Of a stretch of 54,062 nt of DNA, positions 1 through 9,049 are shown in pieces. The notes under the pieces were generated by a model. That model made no database searches, was not told the DNA's origin, and saw only the letters and a list, made by a program, of their open reading frames with translations. Each line of letters opens with the position of its first letter. Position 1 is the stretch's first letter. The translations under genes and the position numbers were made by a program. Origin of the DNA: CAYXVF01 sp964468125 (lineage in GTDB: Bacteria > Myxococcota > XYA12-FULL-58-9 > CAYXVF01); contig CAYXVF010000036.1 in assembly GCA_964468125.1 (NCBI GenBank), positions 1-54,062 of the forward strand, in the 5' to 3' direction.

Positions 1-72
1 ACGAAGAAGCGGCGGTCCGCACGGACGAAGAAGCGGCGGTCCGCACGGACGAAGAGGCCGCAGTCCTCGCCG
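1..72 (+). repeat. 24-bp in-frame tandem repeat
   Basis: Two identical 24-bp units occupy 1-24 and 25-48. A degenerate third occupies 49-72, and a partial fourth begins at 73. The unit is a multiple of three and encodes the octapeptide EEAAVRTD, so copy-number change keeps the frame. The array reaches the window edge, so its full length is unknown. Confidence 0.9.
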
Positions 73-1787
73 ACGGCGAAGAGGCTATGGCCGGCGGTCC
101 CGTGGAAACCGCCGCGATCGAAATGCCTCCAGAATTGAGCACCGCCCTCGGAGACCGGACCGACATCGGCGAGAGCGAGTTTCTCGAGCTGTTCCGCGGA
201 CGCGTGTTCGACCCGCGTAGCTCCGAGGAGATCGGATCGGTGGGGATGGACCCGAACGACCGGGAGCGGATCGAGGCGATCGAAGGATTCGAAGGTCGGC
301 GCCTGTCCATGGAGACCATCGAGAATCTCACCGGGAGCGACAACGTCCTCAATGGGGACAGTGATTGGCGCGCGCTTTATCGAGAGCTCGAGAAGATCGA
401 TGAGAACGGCAGCGGCGGCACGATTCGACTGCGCAACGAGGAAGGCGAGCTGACCCCCGTTGGGCAGGTCGTATCGGTGATAGGCCACTACAATGGGGAG
501 CTGATCGGGCAGGCGCAGCACCTGAGCAGCCACCAGTTTGATGGTTTCAACTTCGATGCCCTAGACCAGCCCTGGAGCGACGACTTGGATCAGAGTGCGC
601 GCGAGCGCCTACGCGAGCTGGCGCAGCGTGCCCCGGTTTCCGAAGAAGCGGTCGCGGAATACCTCACCCGTGTGGAGAATCTCAGCGGCCAACATACCGG
701 TACCGCCCCCGCTGCTTTGATCTACCGGATCGCCGACCTCCTCGACAACAGCGGCTCCGGTGAAAACATCGTGCGGTGGACCGAGGGCAACGGCACGCAG
801 CGGCGAACGACGGTCGCAGGCCAAGCCTACGAAATCCTCTCGAGCCTCGGGTCTCCCAACGAGACGTTCCCAAGACTCGACATCGACGAGAGCTTTTTGG
901 ACCGCAATGGCGAGATCCTACCGGTGAACGTGCCCACCTGGGACGAAGTGCCTGCCGCTTGGCAGGCGTTCGTCGGGCTCCGCGTCGGCCAGGGCCCCTC
1001 CGAGCGAGGGGAACAGGTTCAGCGGATCTTGAGTGAGGTCCTGCACTACGATCTCTCGATGGTCGGCGGAGTCGACCGGGCCTACGGCGCCGGTTCGCAC
1101 GCTGCAACGCGGGACGCGATTCTGCTCTGGAACTACTACACGGGCCAGTCCGTGCGCGCCGAAGACACCTTCGACCAGGAGATGGTGACCGCGCTCTTCG
1201 GTATGGCCAGCTCGCGGGTGATCGACAGGCTCCCGACGCGCATGCGCCAGGGTTTGGTGCGCACCGACGTGTGGCTCGGGGGCAATCAGCGCACGGAGGT
1301 TCTCCGTAGCATCGACGGCGTCGTTCGCTCGGGCACGGACACGGAGATCAGCGGCGCGCTCGCTCAGACCCGTGCGGCGCTGTCGTTTACCGCCTTCATG
1401 CACTTCCTGAGAGGGCGGGGCGAGCACACGGGCGTGCCCGTCGGTCCGAATGGACCCAATGCCTTCCGGACTTGGGAGCACCAAGAGCGCCTCTATAGGA
1501 ACCCCGCCTATGCAGCCTATCCGCCGGGGCACCGTCGTGCGAATCACCAGGGTGCTCTCGCCCTCGATGTGCACCTGCACGACCAGGATGAGTGGGATCG
1601 CTGGGGCGAGGTCTACGGTGTGTCGCGCCCGTACAAGACGAACTCCCGGGAGCAGCATCACTGGGAGTACACGAGCGATCGCTTCCCGGACGAAGCGCGT
1701 CGGTTCTTCGGCATGCCGGTACGCGATGACCGCCCGGTCGAAGAGGCGCGACGCAGCTTGCTCCAACAGGTCTTCGGCATGCGCTAG
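1..1787 (+). CDS. VanY-like M15 peptidase domain protein, 5' end outside window
   Basis: The reading frame is open from the left edge through an in-frame ATG at 87 to the stop at 1787, so the true start probably lies upstream. The frame before the ATG reads as acidic octapeptide repeats (EEAAVRTD twice, then EEAAVLAD). The C-terminal third resembles VanY/D,D-carboxypeptidase M15 enzymes that trim peptidoglycan stem peptides. It has a zinc-ligand pattern of His and Asp seven residues apart in NHQGALALDVH, then an ExxH-type site in EQHHWEY. The Gly of the usual HxxGxAxD is displaced by one residue. The roughly 400 residues between repeats and catalytic domain are not recognised. A periplasmic or surface role is inferred, because the N-terminus and any signal peptide are not visible. 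It converges with the next operon, leaving one base between stop codons. Confidence 0.7.
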   Translation, partial: EEAAVRTDEEAAVRTDEEAAVLADGEEAMAGGPVETAAIEMPPELSTALGDRTDIGESEFLELFRGRVFDPRSSEEIGSVGMDPNDRERIEAIEGFEGRRLSMETIENLTGSDNVLNGDSDWRALYRELEKIDENGSGGTIRLRNEEGELTPVGQVVSVIGHYNGELIGQAQHLSSHQFDGFNFDALDQPWSDDLDQSARERLRELAQRAPVSEEAVAEYLTRVENLSGQHTGTAPAALIYRIADLLDNSGSGENIVRWTEGNGTQRRTTVAGQAYEILSSLGSPNETFPRLDIDESFLDRNGEILPVNVPTWDEVPAAWQAFVGLRVGQGPSERGEQVQRILSEVLHYDLSMVGGVDRAYGAGSHAATRDAILLWNYYTGQSVRAEDTFDQEMVTALFGMASSRVIDRLPTRMRQGLVRTDVWLGGNQRTEVLRSIDGVVRSGTDTEISGALAQTRAALSFTAFMHFLRGRGEHTGVPVGPNGPNAFRTWEHQERLYRNPAYAAYPPGHRRANHQGALALDVHLHDQDEWDRWGEVYGVSRPYKTNSREQHHWEYTSDRFPDEARRFFGMPVRDDRPVEEARRSLLQQVFGMR

Positions 1788-1788
1788 C

Positions 1789-2184
1789 TCACGGCGCCCG
1801 CGACTCGAACCCGATGCCGAGCGCTTTTTTGGCGCGTCCCAGATCCGCCAACAAGTGGCCGAGCTCTCGCTCTAAGGGGTCGACCATGGCCTCGGTCGCG
1901 CTGTCGGGATCGAGCGCCGGGAAGGTCAACGTGATCGGTCGATTTACCGGCAACCGTGGCTCTGGGGCAGGGGCCGCGGTGCTGAGCAGGAGCATCGCTC
2001 CGAAAGCAGCAGCTGCGCCGAGCCCGAGGAGGACCGCCCACCACTCCACCGGTCGCGGTCTGCGCGGTGGCGGCTCGGGGCGGGTCATCTCGAGCGCTCC
2101 TTCGATGCGGCGCTCGAGCTCCTCGGAAATGCTCGCGTCGATGGCCCGAGCGTCTTCCTTAAGGCGTTGCGTCAGCTCATCCAT
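1789..2184 (-). CDS. Putative membrane anti-sigma factor
   Basis: This 131-residue protein has a hydrophilic N-terminal part of about 46 residues, one membrane segment (about 47-70) and a periplasmic tail of about 60 residues. That is the usual shape of an anti-sigma factor holding an ECF sigma factor at the inner membrane. No HxxxCxxC zinc anti-sigma motif is present, so the assignment rests on topology and context. Its ATG lies inside the end of the upstream sigma gene (8-bp overlap), which implies translational coupling. Partner binding is inferred. Confidence 0.55.
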   Translation of the reverse strand: MDELTQRLKEDARAIDASISEELERRIEGALEMTRPEPPPRRPRPVEWWAVLLGLGAAAAFGAMLLLSTAAPAPEPRLPVNRPITLTFPALDPDSATEAMVDPLERELGHLLADLGRAKKALGIGFESRAP

Positions 2185-2719
2185 GTAACTCGCCTTTCAG
2201 TGGCTGAAGCTCCGCGTCGAGGGCTCTGCGCGCGCGAAGCAGGTTGACCTTGGTCCAGGACACGGAGCGGTCGATCGTGTTGGCGATCTCCTCCATCGAC
2301 ATGTCTTCCACATAGCGTAACCAAAGCGCATTGTAGACGTCTTCCTTGAGGACCCGGCGCGCCGTCTTCCAGATGTTCTCCCGGTCCGAGGCGGCGATGG
2401 CCTGCGCCAGGGGATCCGCTCCTGGGTCGCGGAGCTCGGCCGGATGCTCTGGGACGAGAAGCTCGGGTCGCCGCTTCGGCAGCGCGTTTCGGATGGCAAT
2501 CCGGTAGAGCCAGGTGCTGAACCGCCACCGTGAATCGTAGGAGCGGAGGTAGCGGAAGGCGCTGACGAGGGTGTCCTGGAGCGCATCTTCCGCATCGGCG
2601 CGGTTGGCACAGCGGGCAAGGAGAAAGCGAAAGAGCCCGTCACGGGAGCGCTCTACCAGCTGTGTGTAAGCGTTCACGGAACCCGCGAGGGCCTCTTCGA
2701 TGAGCTTCGACTCGTTCAC
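2177..2719 (-). CDS. ECF-type RNA polymerase sigma factor
   Basis: The 180-residue length is typical of ECF sigma factors. Region 2 is visible at about residues 15-85, with the DAEDALQDTLVSAFRYL core-binding stretch and a following FSTWLYRIAIRNAL segment. Region 4 lies at about 120-172 and contains an HTH (MSMEEIANTIDRSVSWTKV). There is no region 3 or C-terminal extension. It directly follows the secreted-protein gene (stop at 2720, start at 2719) and overlaps the anti-sigma-like gene, forming a three-gene operon. The regulon and signal cannot be read from the sequence. Confidence 0.9.
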   Translation of the reverse strand: MNESKLIEEALAGSVNAYTQLVERSRDGLFRFLLARCANRADAEDALQDTLVSAFRYLRSYDSRWRFSTWLYRIAIRNALPKRRPELLVPEHPAELRDPGADPLAQAIAASDRENIWKTARRVLKEDVYNALWLRYVEDMSMEEIANTIDRSVSWTKVNLLRARRALDAELQPLKGELHG

Positions 2720-3634
2720 TCAATCTTCAACGAGCTCGATGAAGGTTTGGGGCGCCGCAGCGATTCGAAGTCGGAGCACGTTCTCCTCGAGCGTGACGTT
2801 CGTGCTGCGAAGAATCTCGGCGAGCTTCGGGTCCATATCGTCGTTGAAAGCCGACAGGCCGATGAGGCCCAGGACGATGTTTCGCAGCGACCGTGCCATC
2901 GTAGGCTCGCTCGCTTCGAGCCGCAGATCGATTGCGAGCTTCCCGTCCTGGTCAGCCACCAAGAGGCCGACCTTTTTCGTGTTCTTGAGGATGTTCGAGT
3001 CCCACTTCTCGTCTGGGTCGATCTCGCGAATCCGCTGGGCATCTGCCCCGGCCTGCATCAGGCGCTTCTCGCTCGAGAGGACGAAAATCGAGCCCGTGGC
3101 TCCGCCGCGCGTTGGGAGCGCGCCGTTGCTATCGAGGACTCGGCGCATGCGCTTTTCCGACTGGGCAATGACGATACGGTCCTCGAGGGCGAAGGTGAGG
3201 TACCAATCGGAGTCGATGTCGATTTTCACTTCGCCATCGTCCGAGCGAAACGTGTCCTTCTCGACCTGGTAGTAGGCCTTTCCACCGTGGGTCTTCTTCT
3301 TGGCGCGCTTGCTGGCCATAGCGAGCATCTGCTTGCGGTTCGCGGCGTCGAACCTGCCCTCTAGCTCAAAGACAGCATCGTCCTCGCTCTCGCCGAATGC
3401 TGTGAGTCGCTCGAGCTTTCCCCGGAGGTCGAGCTCGGTCTCGTCCTTAATGTCGGAGAGGACCTCTTTTTCCATCCAGGCGTAGATGCCTTTCCCCGCC
3501 TCGGTCTTTTTCATCATGTCGAAGTCGATGTGCAGGTACCAGGACGAGCCCTCGAGTGCTTCGACGTCGACGGCACCGGCCGGGCGCGGCTCGAGCATCG
3601 CGATGGAGAGAAAGGCAAAAAGAACGTGTTTCAT
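2720..3634 (-). CDS. Secreted protein of unknown function in ECF operon
   Basis: The 304-residue product begins with a short basic N-terminus, a hydrophobic stretch and an AGA-type signal-peptidase site near residue 20, so it is probably exported to the periplasm. I recognise no domain. The body is rich in charged residues and alternates short hydrophobic stretches, like a soluble alpha/beta protein. I chose the ATG at 3634 because GAGG lies six bases upstream; an in-frame GTG at 3646 would add four residues. It is the first gene of the operon with the ECF sigma and anti-sigma-like genes, which suggests that it belongs to the envelope response they control. Confidence 0.65.
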   Translation of the reverse strand: MKHVLFAFLSIAMLEPRPAGAVDVEALEGSSWYLHIDFDMMKKTEAGKGIYAWMEKEVLSDIKDETELDLRGKLERLTAFGESEDDAVFELEGRFDAANRKQMLAMASKRAKKKTHGGKAYYQVEKDTFRSDDGEVKIDIDSDWYLTFALEDRIVIAQSEKRMRRVLDSNGALPTRGGATGSIFVLSSEKRLMQAGADAQRIREIDPDEKWDSNILKNTKKVGLLVADQDGKLAIDLRLEASEPTMARSLRNIVLGLIGLSAFNDDMDPKLAEILRSTNVTLEENVLRLRIAAAPQTFIELVED

Positions 3635-3763
3635 GCGGAGCCTCACGGGACCGGTTTTTAAGTGTCATAGGCTTTTAGGCCCTGGCCGGGCAGAAAGTTA
3701 CAGCGGGCCGGATCTTTTTTGCGGTGTTCGCTCGAGCGCTCGCTCGCCCGAAAGGGCTTAGAC

Positions 3764-3803
3764 CAAAAAACGAAAACGGGCCCCTCGCTCGCGCGAGGGA
3801 CCC
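3764..3803 (-). terminator. Rho-independent terminator after nrdB
   Basis: An 11-bp stem with one mismatch (arms 3778-3788 and 3793-3803, loop TCGC) is followed on the minus strand by a T-rich tract (TTTTCGTTTTTT). It sits 40 bp downstream of the nrdB stop codon in the correct orientation. Confidence 0.85.
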
Positions 3804-3842
3804 GCCATTCAATCACACCCTATCGTGTAGCGTGGACTTGGC

Positions 3843-4841
3843 TCAGAACGCCTCGTTGAAGGCCACGTCGCCCTTGACGCCGATCTGGTAGGCCGAGACC
3901 CGGCGCTCGAAGAAATTCGAGAGCTCCTGCACGTCCTGCAGCTCCATGAACGGGAAGGGGTTCTTCGAGCCGTACATTGGCTGATAGCCGAGGTTCGCTA
4001 GGCGCTGGTCGCCGACGAACTGCAGGTATTCCTTCATGTCCGTGAGAGACAGACCACCGATCCCCTGGCCGAGCAGATCTTCGGCGAACTGCAGCTCGCA
4101 GTCGATCGCCTCCGCGATCATCGCCTTCACCTTACCCTCGAGCTCTTCGTCGAAGAGCTCCGGCGTTTCGCGGCGCACGGTTTCGACCACTTCGAAGGCG
4201 AAATTCATGTGGCAGCTCTCGTCGCGGAACACCCAGTTCGTCCCCGAGGCCAAGCCGTTCAACAGTCCTTTGCTCCGCATGAAGTACACGTAGGCGAAGG
4301 CCGCGAAGAAAAAGAGCCCCTCGATGCATGATGCGAAGCACATCAGGTTCAGGAGGAACTGCTTCATTTCTTCGTCGGTGTTGATCTCTTTCAGGTCCTG
4401 AATCGAATCGATGTACTTGAAGCAGAAATCCGCCTTCTTCTTGATCGACGGAATGTTGTGGATCGCCGCGAAGGCCTCCTCGCGTTCCTTGTGGTCTGGC
4501 ACGTAGGTGTCGAGGAGCGTCAGGTAGAACTGCACGTGCAGCGCTTCTTCGTAGAGCTGACGCGACAGGTACATGCGCGCTTCGGGAGAGTTCACGTGCT
4601 TGTAGAGGTTTAGCACCAGATTGTTGGCGACAATCGAGTCGCCGGTCGCGAAGAACGCCACCAGTCGCTGCACCATGTGCCTCTCGGAGGGGAGCAGGCG
4701 ATGGTTGAGGTCGTCGATGTCCGTCGAAAAATCCACCTCGTCCACCGTCCAGGTGTTCTTGATGGCGTCGAGGTACATGTCGTAGAGCTGCGGATACTTC
4801 ATGGGTCGCAGCGTCAGGTCGAATCCAGGCTCCAAAATCAC
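3843..4841 (-). CDS. nrdB: Ribonucleoside-diphosphate reductase, beta (radical) subunit
   Basis: This is the small subunit of class Ia ribonucleotide reductase, which carries the diiron-tyrosyl radical for converting ribonucleotides to deoxyribonucleotides. Iron ligands are visible in the EExxH-type motif YEEALHVQFY and in RDESCHMNFA. The Tyr seven residues after the first ligand Glu matches the radical tyrosine of E. coli NrdB (Tyr122 spacing), so this is not a Phe-substituted class Ic protein. I chose the GTG at 4841 (332 residues), because a perfect GGAGGAG lies six bases upstream and family homology begins there. The longer ATG frame from 4946 adds unrelated sequence. It lies 141 bp downstream of nrdA. 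Confidence 0.95.
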   Translation of the reverse strand: MILEPGFDLTLRPMKYPQLYDMYLDAIKNTWTVDEVDFSTDIDDLNHRLLPSERHMVQRLVAFFATGDSIVANNLVLNLYKHVNSPEARMYLSRQLYEEALHVQFYLTLLDTYVPDHKEREEAFAAIHNIPSIKKKADFCFKYIDSIQDLKEINTDEEMKQFLLNLMCFASCIEGLFFFAAFAYVYFMRSKGLLNGLASGTNWVFRDESCHMNFAFEVVETVRRETPELFDEELEGKVKAMIAEAIDCELQFAEDLLGQGIGGLSLTDMKEYLQFVGDQRLANLGYQPMYGSKNPFPFMELQDVQELSNFFERRVSAYQIGVKGDVAFNEAF

Positions 4842-4927
4842 TTTGCTCTCCTCCGAACGTCTTTCGTCTGATTCAATTCTCTTTTTGCCCCGCGACCGGG
4901 CACGGCATGCCTGGCTCGGGACGTACG

Positions 4928-4963
4928 GTGAGGGACCCGCCCCCACCCGCGCGCACCCCTCAC
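4928..4963 (-). other. Inverted repeat between nrdA and nrdB
   Basis: Seven-base arms GTGAGGG (4928-4934) and CCCTCAC (4957-4963) flank a very GC-rich 22-nt loop. A second small stem (4974-4980/4985-4991) carries the nrdA stop codon in its loop. Neither has a T-tract, so they may be mRNA-processing or stability elements rather than terminators. Confidence 0.35.
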
Positions 4964-4982
4964 TGTCTTTGGTTGCCAGTCG

Positions 4983-7499
4983 CTACTGGCAGGCTTCGCA
5001 GTATTCCGGATTTTCTAACGAGCACGCGATCACTTCTTCCTCGCTGTACTCTTTCTTTTCTTCCGCGGGCTCGACCGCCATCGCTGCGAGATCGCCCGGA
5101 GTCTTGGCGGCAGCCGCCATGATCGGGCCCTGACCGTTCGTGCCCATGGCTCCATCGCCCGAACCCGCAGTACTGGTCTGCTTGATACGGGTCGCAGGGC
5201 GCGAGCGCAGGTAGTAGGTGGTCTTGATGCCGCGTTCCCAGGCGTACATGTACATCGACGAGAGTTTCCCGATGGTCGGGGTTTCCATGAACAGGTTCAG
5301 GGACTGACTCTGGTCGATGAAGGCGCCGCGGGAAGCGGCCATGTCGATCAGCGTCTTCTGCGGCAGCTCCCACGCGGTCCGGTAGAGGACACGCATTTCT
5401 TCCGGTAGCTCTTCGATGTGCTGGATCGAGCCGTCACCGGCTTTGATCTTCTGGCGCATCTCCTCATTCCACATCCCCATCTTCTTCAGGTCGGAGACGA
5501 GGTAGTTGTTGATCTGCAGGAAGTCGCCCGAGAGCGTCTCACGCTTGAAGAGATTAGAGACCTGGGGCTCGATGCACTCGTAACAGCCGGAGATCGACGC
5601 GATGGTCGCGGTCGGTGCGATCGCGATCATCAGCGAGTTGCGCAGGCCGGACTTCATCATCCGCTCGCGCAGAGTCTCGAAGCGCTCCGGGACCTGCGGA
5701 GTCGCTCCCCACAGCTCGAACTGGAAGACGCCCTTGGCTGCCTTGGTCTGGTGAAACGCTTCGTGGGCGCCGAGCTCCTCGGCGAGCTCCACGCTGCGCT
5801 CGAGCGCGGCGTAGTAGATCTCTTCCTGAATCCGCGCGGAGATTTCGGCCGCCTCCTCCGAGTCGAAGGGCAGGCGCAGCTTGAAGAAGACATCCTGCAG
5901 CCCCATGAGGCCGAGGCCGATCGGCCGCCAGCGCTCGTTCGAGGCCTTGGCCTCGGGCGTGGGGTAGAAGTTGATGTCGATGACCCGGTCTAGATATTTC
6001 ACTGCGGTCTTCGCCGTCTCGCTCAGGCGGTCATAGTCGACCTTGCCGTTCTTCACGAAGCGACCGAGGTTGATCGACCCCAGGTTGCACACCGCAGTTT
6101 CGCCTTCCGAGGTGACCTCGATGATCTCGGTGCACAGATTCGAGCTGTGCACGACGCGCCCGTCGCCACCGTCGCCGGTTTGGTTGCACTTCTCGTTGCT
6201 CGAATCCTTGAAGGTCATCCAGCCGTTTCCGGTCTGGGCGAGCGTTCGCATCATGCGAAGGTAGAGATCCCGCGCCTTTACCTGCTTGGTGTAGCGCCCC
6301 TCGGTCTCGGCCTGCAGGTAGACCTTGCGGAACGCCTCGCCGAAAGTGTCGCACAGCTCAGGCACTTCTTTCGGGTCAAAGAGAGACCACATCGCGTCGT
6401 CTCGGACGCGTTCCATGAACAGATCGGGAATCCAGTTCGCGAGGTTCAGGTTGTGAGTGCGGCGGGCGTGGTCACCGGTGTTGTCGCGCAACTCGAGGAA
6501 TTGCTCGATGTCCCCGTGCCAGGGCTCGAGGTACACGCAGCACGCCCCCTTGCGTCGACCGCCTTGGTTCACCGCGGCCACCGACGAGTCGAGGGTCTTC
6601 AGCCAGGGCACGACGCCCTGGGAGAGCCCGTTTGTGCTCTTGATCAGCGATCCCGACGAACGGATGCGGTGGTAGGCGAGGCCGATGCCCCCCGCATACT
6701 TCGAGAGCTTGGCGATGTCCGCATAGCGGTCATAGATCTTGACGAGATCGTCGTGGGGCGAGTCGAGCAGGTAGCAGCTCGACAGTTGTGAGTGCGTCGT
6801 GCCCGCGTTGAAAAGGGTCGGCGAGCTGGTCAGGTACTCGAGGGACGAGAGCAGGTTGTAGAACTCGAGCGCCTCTCGCGGGTTCTGGGCCAGGCCGCAG
6901 GCCACACGCATGAAGAAGTACTGCGGCGTCTCGAGAACCCGACGCGACTTGGGATCCTTCAGCAGGTAGCGATCGTAGACCGTGCGAATGCCGAAGAAGT
7001 TGAAGCGGTCGGAGCGCAGATTGTCGATCGAGTCATTGAGCTTGCGCTTGTTGGCCCGAACGAACTGATAGGTGGTCTCCGAGATCAAACCGGCCTTGTA
7101 GGACGCTTTCACCGACTGGCTGAAGCTGTGAACGTCGCTCGAGCGCACTTCCTTGCCGATGTAGGTGGCAAGCAGGCGCGCCGCGAGCTTGGAGTACTGC
7201 GGCTCCTCGGCAGTGAGCGCGGCGGAGGTCTGGATCGAGAGGCGATCGAGCTCCTCGGTCGACGCGCCGTCGTAGAGACCGCTGATGGTGCGGGTTGCGA
7301 CGCGCATCGGGTCCACCGCGTCGAGACCGTGACAGCAGCGTTCCACCGCGCGCAGAATCTTGTTGAGGTCGACAGCTTCCAGCCGACCGCTGCGCTTTTC
7401 GACCCGCATCTTCGACACGTTCGCCGTTTGCGGTTCCGCACCGGCCTTCGCGTCTCCCTCCATCTTCACCAATTCCGTTTGCACCGAGCTGAGCTCCAT
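4983..7499 (-). CDS. nrdA: Ribonucleoside-diphosphate reductase, alpha (catalytic) subunit
   Basis: This 838-residue class Ia large subunit reduces nucleoside diphosphates. An N-terminal ATP-cone lies at about residues 30-115 (allosteric activity control). The catalytic barrel contains SSCYLLDSPHD (first active-site Cys), NLCTEIIEV (Asn/Cys/Glu) and CNLGSINLG (second redox Cys). The tail ends in YCEACQ, the CxxC pair that passes electrons from thioredoxin or glutaredoxin. I chose the ATG at 7499 because GAGG lies a few bases upstream; an in-frame ATG at 7568 would add 23 atypical residues. The partner nrdB follows on the same strand. No clear NrdR box was found upstream. Confidence 0.95.
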   Translation of the reverse strand: MELSSVQTELVKMEGDAKAGAEPQTANVSKMRVEKRSGRLEAVDLNKILRAVERCCHGLDAVDPMRVATRTISGLYDGASTEELDRLSIQTSAALTAEEPQYSKLAARLLATYIGKEVRSSDVHSFSQSVKASYKAGLISETTYQFVRANKRKLNDSIDNLRSDRFNFFGIRTVYDRYLLKDPKSRRVLETPQYFFMRVACGLAQNPREALEFYNLLSSLEYLTSSPTLFNAGTTHSQLSSCYLLDSPHDDLVKIYDRYADIAKLSKYAGGIGLAYHRIRSSGSLIKSTNGLSQGVVPWLKTLDSSVAAVNQGGRRKGACCVYLEPWHGDIEQFLELRDNTGDHARRTHNLNLANWIPDLFMERVRDDAMWSLFDPKEVPELCDTFGEAFRKVYLQAETEGRYTKQVKARDLYLRMMRTLAQTGNGWMTFKDSSNEKCNQTGDGGDGRVVHSSNLCTEIIEVTSEGETAVCNLGSINLGRFVKNGKVDYDRLSETAKTAVKYLDRVIDINFYPTPEAKASNERWRPIGLGLMGLQDVFFKLRLPFDSEEAAEISARIQEEIYYAALERSVELAEELGAHEAFHQTKAAKGVFQFELWGATPQVPERFETLRERMMKSGLRNSLMIAIAPTATIASISGCYECIEPQVSNLFKRETLSGDFLQINNYLVSDLKKMGMWNEEMRQKIKAGDGSIQHIEELPEEMRVLYRTAWELPQKTLIDMAASRGAFIDQSQSLNLFMETPTIGKLSSMYMYAWERGIKTTYYLRSRPATRIKQTSTAGSGDGAMGTNGQGPIMAAAAKTPGDLAAMAVEPAEEKKEYSEEEVIACSLENPEYCEACQ

Positions 7500-8316
7500 C
7501 GTTCTGACCTCACACGTATAGCTGCACGACGGCAGAACCGTCGTTTGTAATGCGCCCTTAGGTGCCAATCCCTGGCGCGTTGAATGGTTTCAGCGTTTCC
7601 CGAACCCTGAGATTCTGACGCGAGACGTTTCCGCTCACCCCCGAGCCAGGCACGCGGTTGTATCCCGCCCCCCCGACAAAAATTCTCAGCTCGTTTTCGC
7701 TCGCCACTCTGTGTCACCTGAGTCTAGGCACTAAACGCTTAAAACTCTCCCCGTGCGAGTTTGCCCACGGGGTCTGACAAAAAAGCCCCGACGCAGGCCC
7801 TCGAAACGACAATTTTTTTGGGATGAGAGGAGGAGTGGATCGCCGTTGCGCGCTGCGCGCTGCGCGACACGGAAACGCCGACGCTGTGTCAACGCCGACC
7901 TTTTCCGCATGCGATCCGGACCTTCCGTCTAACTCACGCGCATCCATCCGGCAAAAAACCGGCGCGTGCTTCGTTCGCCTGTGGCGACGATCCTCCGCTG
8001 CCCCTACCCCGCCGGAGAGCCCGGAAGTGCGAGCGGCGCGATCGCCTCTCCTCACTACCGCAGCTCGCGCATCCGTCGCAGGCCAGGAAGCTAGAACGCT
8101 ATCTGCTCCGCGCCAGTGCGGGAAGAGGATTCTCGCGCGATGAGGGGGCGGCGTTGCCTGTAGTCACGTGTAGGGAATACGGTTCAGACCCGCTTTGGAT
8201 CGCGCTTCCGCGCCGCTTGCATCCCTCGCTTTACAACGATCGCGCGCCTCGAATTTTTCCCCTCACCGTTGCCCCCTCGTCGCGGCGAAGACGCGCGCTC
8301 GACGCAGCCTCCCTCC
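7500..8316. other. Long intergenic region upstream of nrdA
   Basis: About 800 bp carry no convincing gene on either strand; the open frames here are Arg/Pro-rich shadows. On the minus strand, the presumed nrdA leader holds a 7-bp GC stem (7749-7755/7766-7772) followed by AGAGTTTT, and a short GCGCGCT tandem repeat lies near 7848. These could form a leader attenuator, but I see no conserved riboswitch core. Confidence 0.4.
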
Positions 8317-8943
8317 GTGAGCACGCTGAGAACACTCGTGTACGCGGTCGTCGCCGTGATCGCGGCTGCTCTCGCCGCGATCGCGGTCGTCGGCGAAGAA
8401 GCGGTCGTGCCCGCAGGCATCGCCATCATGACCGTCCTGACCTGTGGACCCGTCGCTCCATTCATCCCTGGCGTGTATGAACCGCTGTTGGTCGCGGCCG
8501 GGGCCCTCGGAAATCCCTACGGCGTGCTGGTCTCCGCCCTCGCCGCGGCGGTGACGATGGAGCTCGTCAACTGGCACGCATTCGGCTGGCTCGGCGAGTC
8601 CCGCGCCGCCGAGCGCGTGCGTGACAGCCGATTCGTTCGATTCTTCTTGCGCCGCTTCCAGTCCGCGCCCCTCGCCACGGTCGCCCTGATCTCCTTCTCG
8701 CCGATCCCGTTCCTCTTCGCGCGATTCTTGGCGCTCTGGCACCGGGTTCCGGTCGCGGCCTTTCTCGCCGCCTTCGCCCTCGGGCGCCTACCGCGTTTCG
8801 CGCTTCTGGTCGCGATCGGACGCCATAGCAGCGTTCCGCCGGTCGCTTGGCTCCTCGCCGCAGGTGCCGTCGCCCTCGTTCTTCTGTTGTTGCGGGGGAT
8901 ACGCGCCCTCGGACGGCCTCTCTTGGCTCATGAGGCGCCCTAG
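8317..8943 (+). CDS. VTT/DedA-like integral membrane protein
   Basis: This 208-residue protein has about five hydrophobic segments. The central stretch EPLLVAAGALGNPYG followed by an Ala-rich helix resembles the VTT (DedA/TVP38) family, whose members are implicated in moving lipid carriers or phospholipids across the inner membrane. The re-entrant loop Pro (SFSPIPFLF) and the late GRLPRF segment also fit the family. The start is uncertain: I chose the GTG at 8317, just before the first membrane helix, while a TTG at 8269 would add 16 basic residues. Neither has a good ribosome-binding site. Substrate unknown. Confidence 0.6.
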   Translation: MSTLRTLVYAVVAVIAAALAAIAVVGEEAVVPAGIAIMTVLTCGPVAPFIPGVYEPLLVAAGALGNPYGVLVSALAAAVTMELVNWHAFGWLGESRAAERVRDSRFVRFFLRRFQSAPLATVALISFSPIPFLFARFLALWHRVPVAAFLAAFALGRLPRFALLVAIGRHSSVPPVAWLLAAGAVALVLLLLRGIRALGRPLLAHEAP

Positions 8944-8983
8944 GCAGACGTTTTCGCAAGGTCTTCCTTCGCCAGGCCCGGCC

Positions 8984-8992
8984 TGCTATAGC
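8984..8992 (+). promoter_or_regulatory. Candidate extended -10 promoter of dksA-like gene
   Basis: TGCTATAGC fits an extended -10 element (TGnTATAAT) about 57 bp upstream of the next ATG. No good -35 is seen at 17 bp, as is common with extended -10 promoters. Confidence 0.4.
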
Positions 8993-9049
8993 GTGACGTC
9001 CGTTTTTGGCCCTTCCGACCCGGAGGTCCAGACGTGCAAGGAGCAAGTC

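Noticed and set aside
7510..7526. CACACGTATAGCTGCAC as an NrdR box before nrdA
   Set aside because: It keeps only part of the NrdR consensus, lacks the AT-rich centre, and lies too near the ribosome-binding site with no second box.
7500..8316. Open frames in the long intergenic region as genes
   Set aside because: They are Arg/Ser/Pro-rich on both strands, have no ribosome-binding sites and resemble no family; typical of high-GC shadow frames.
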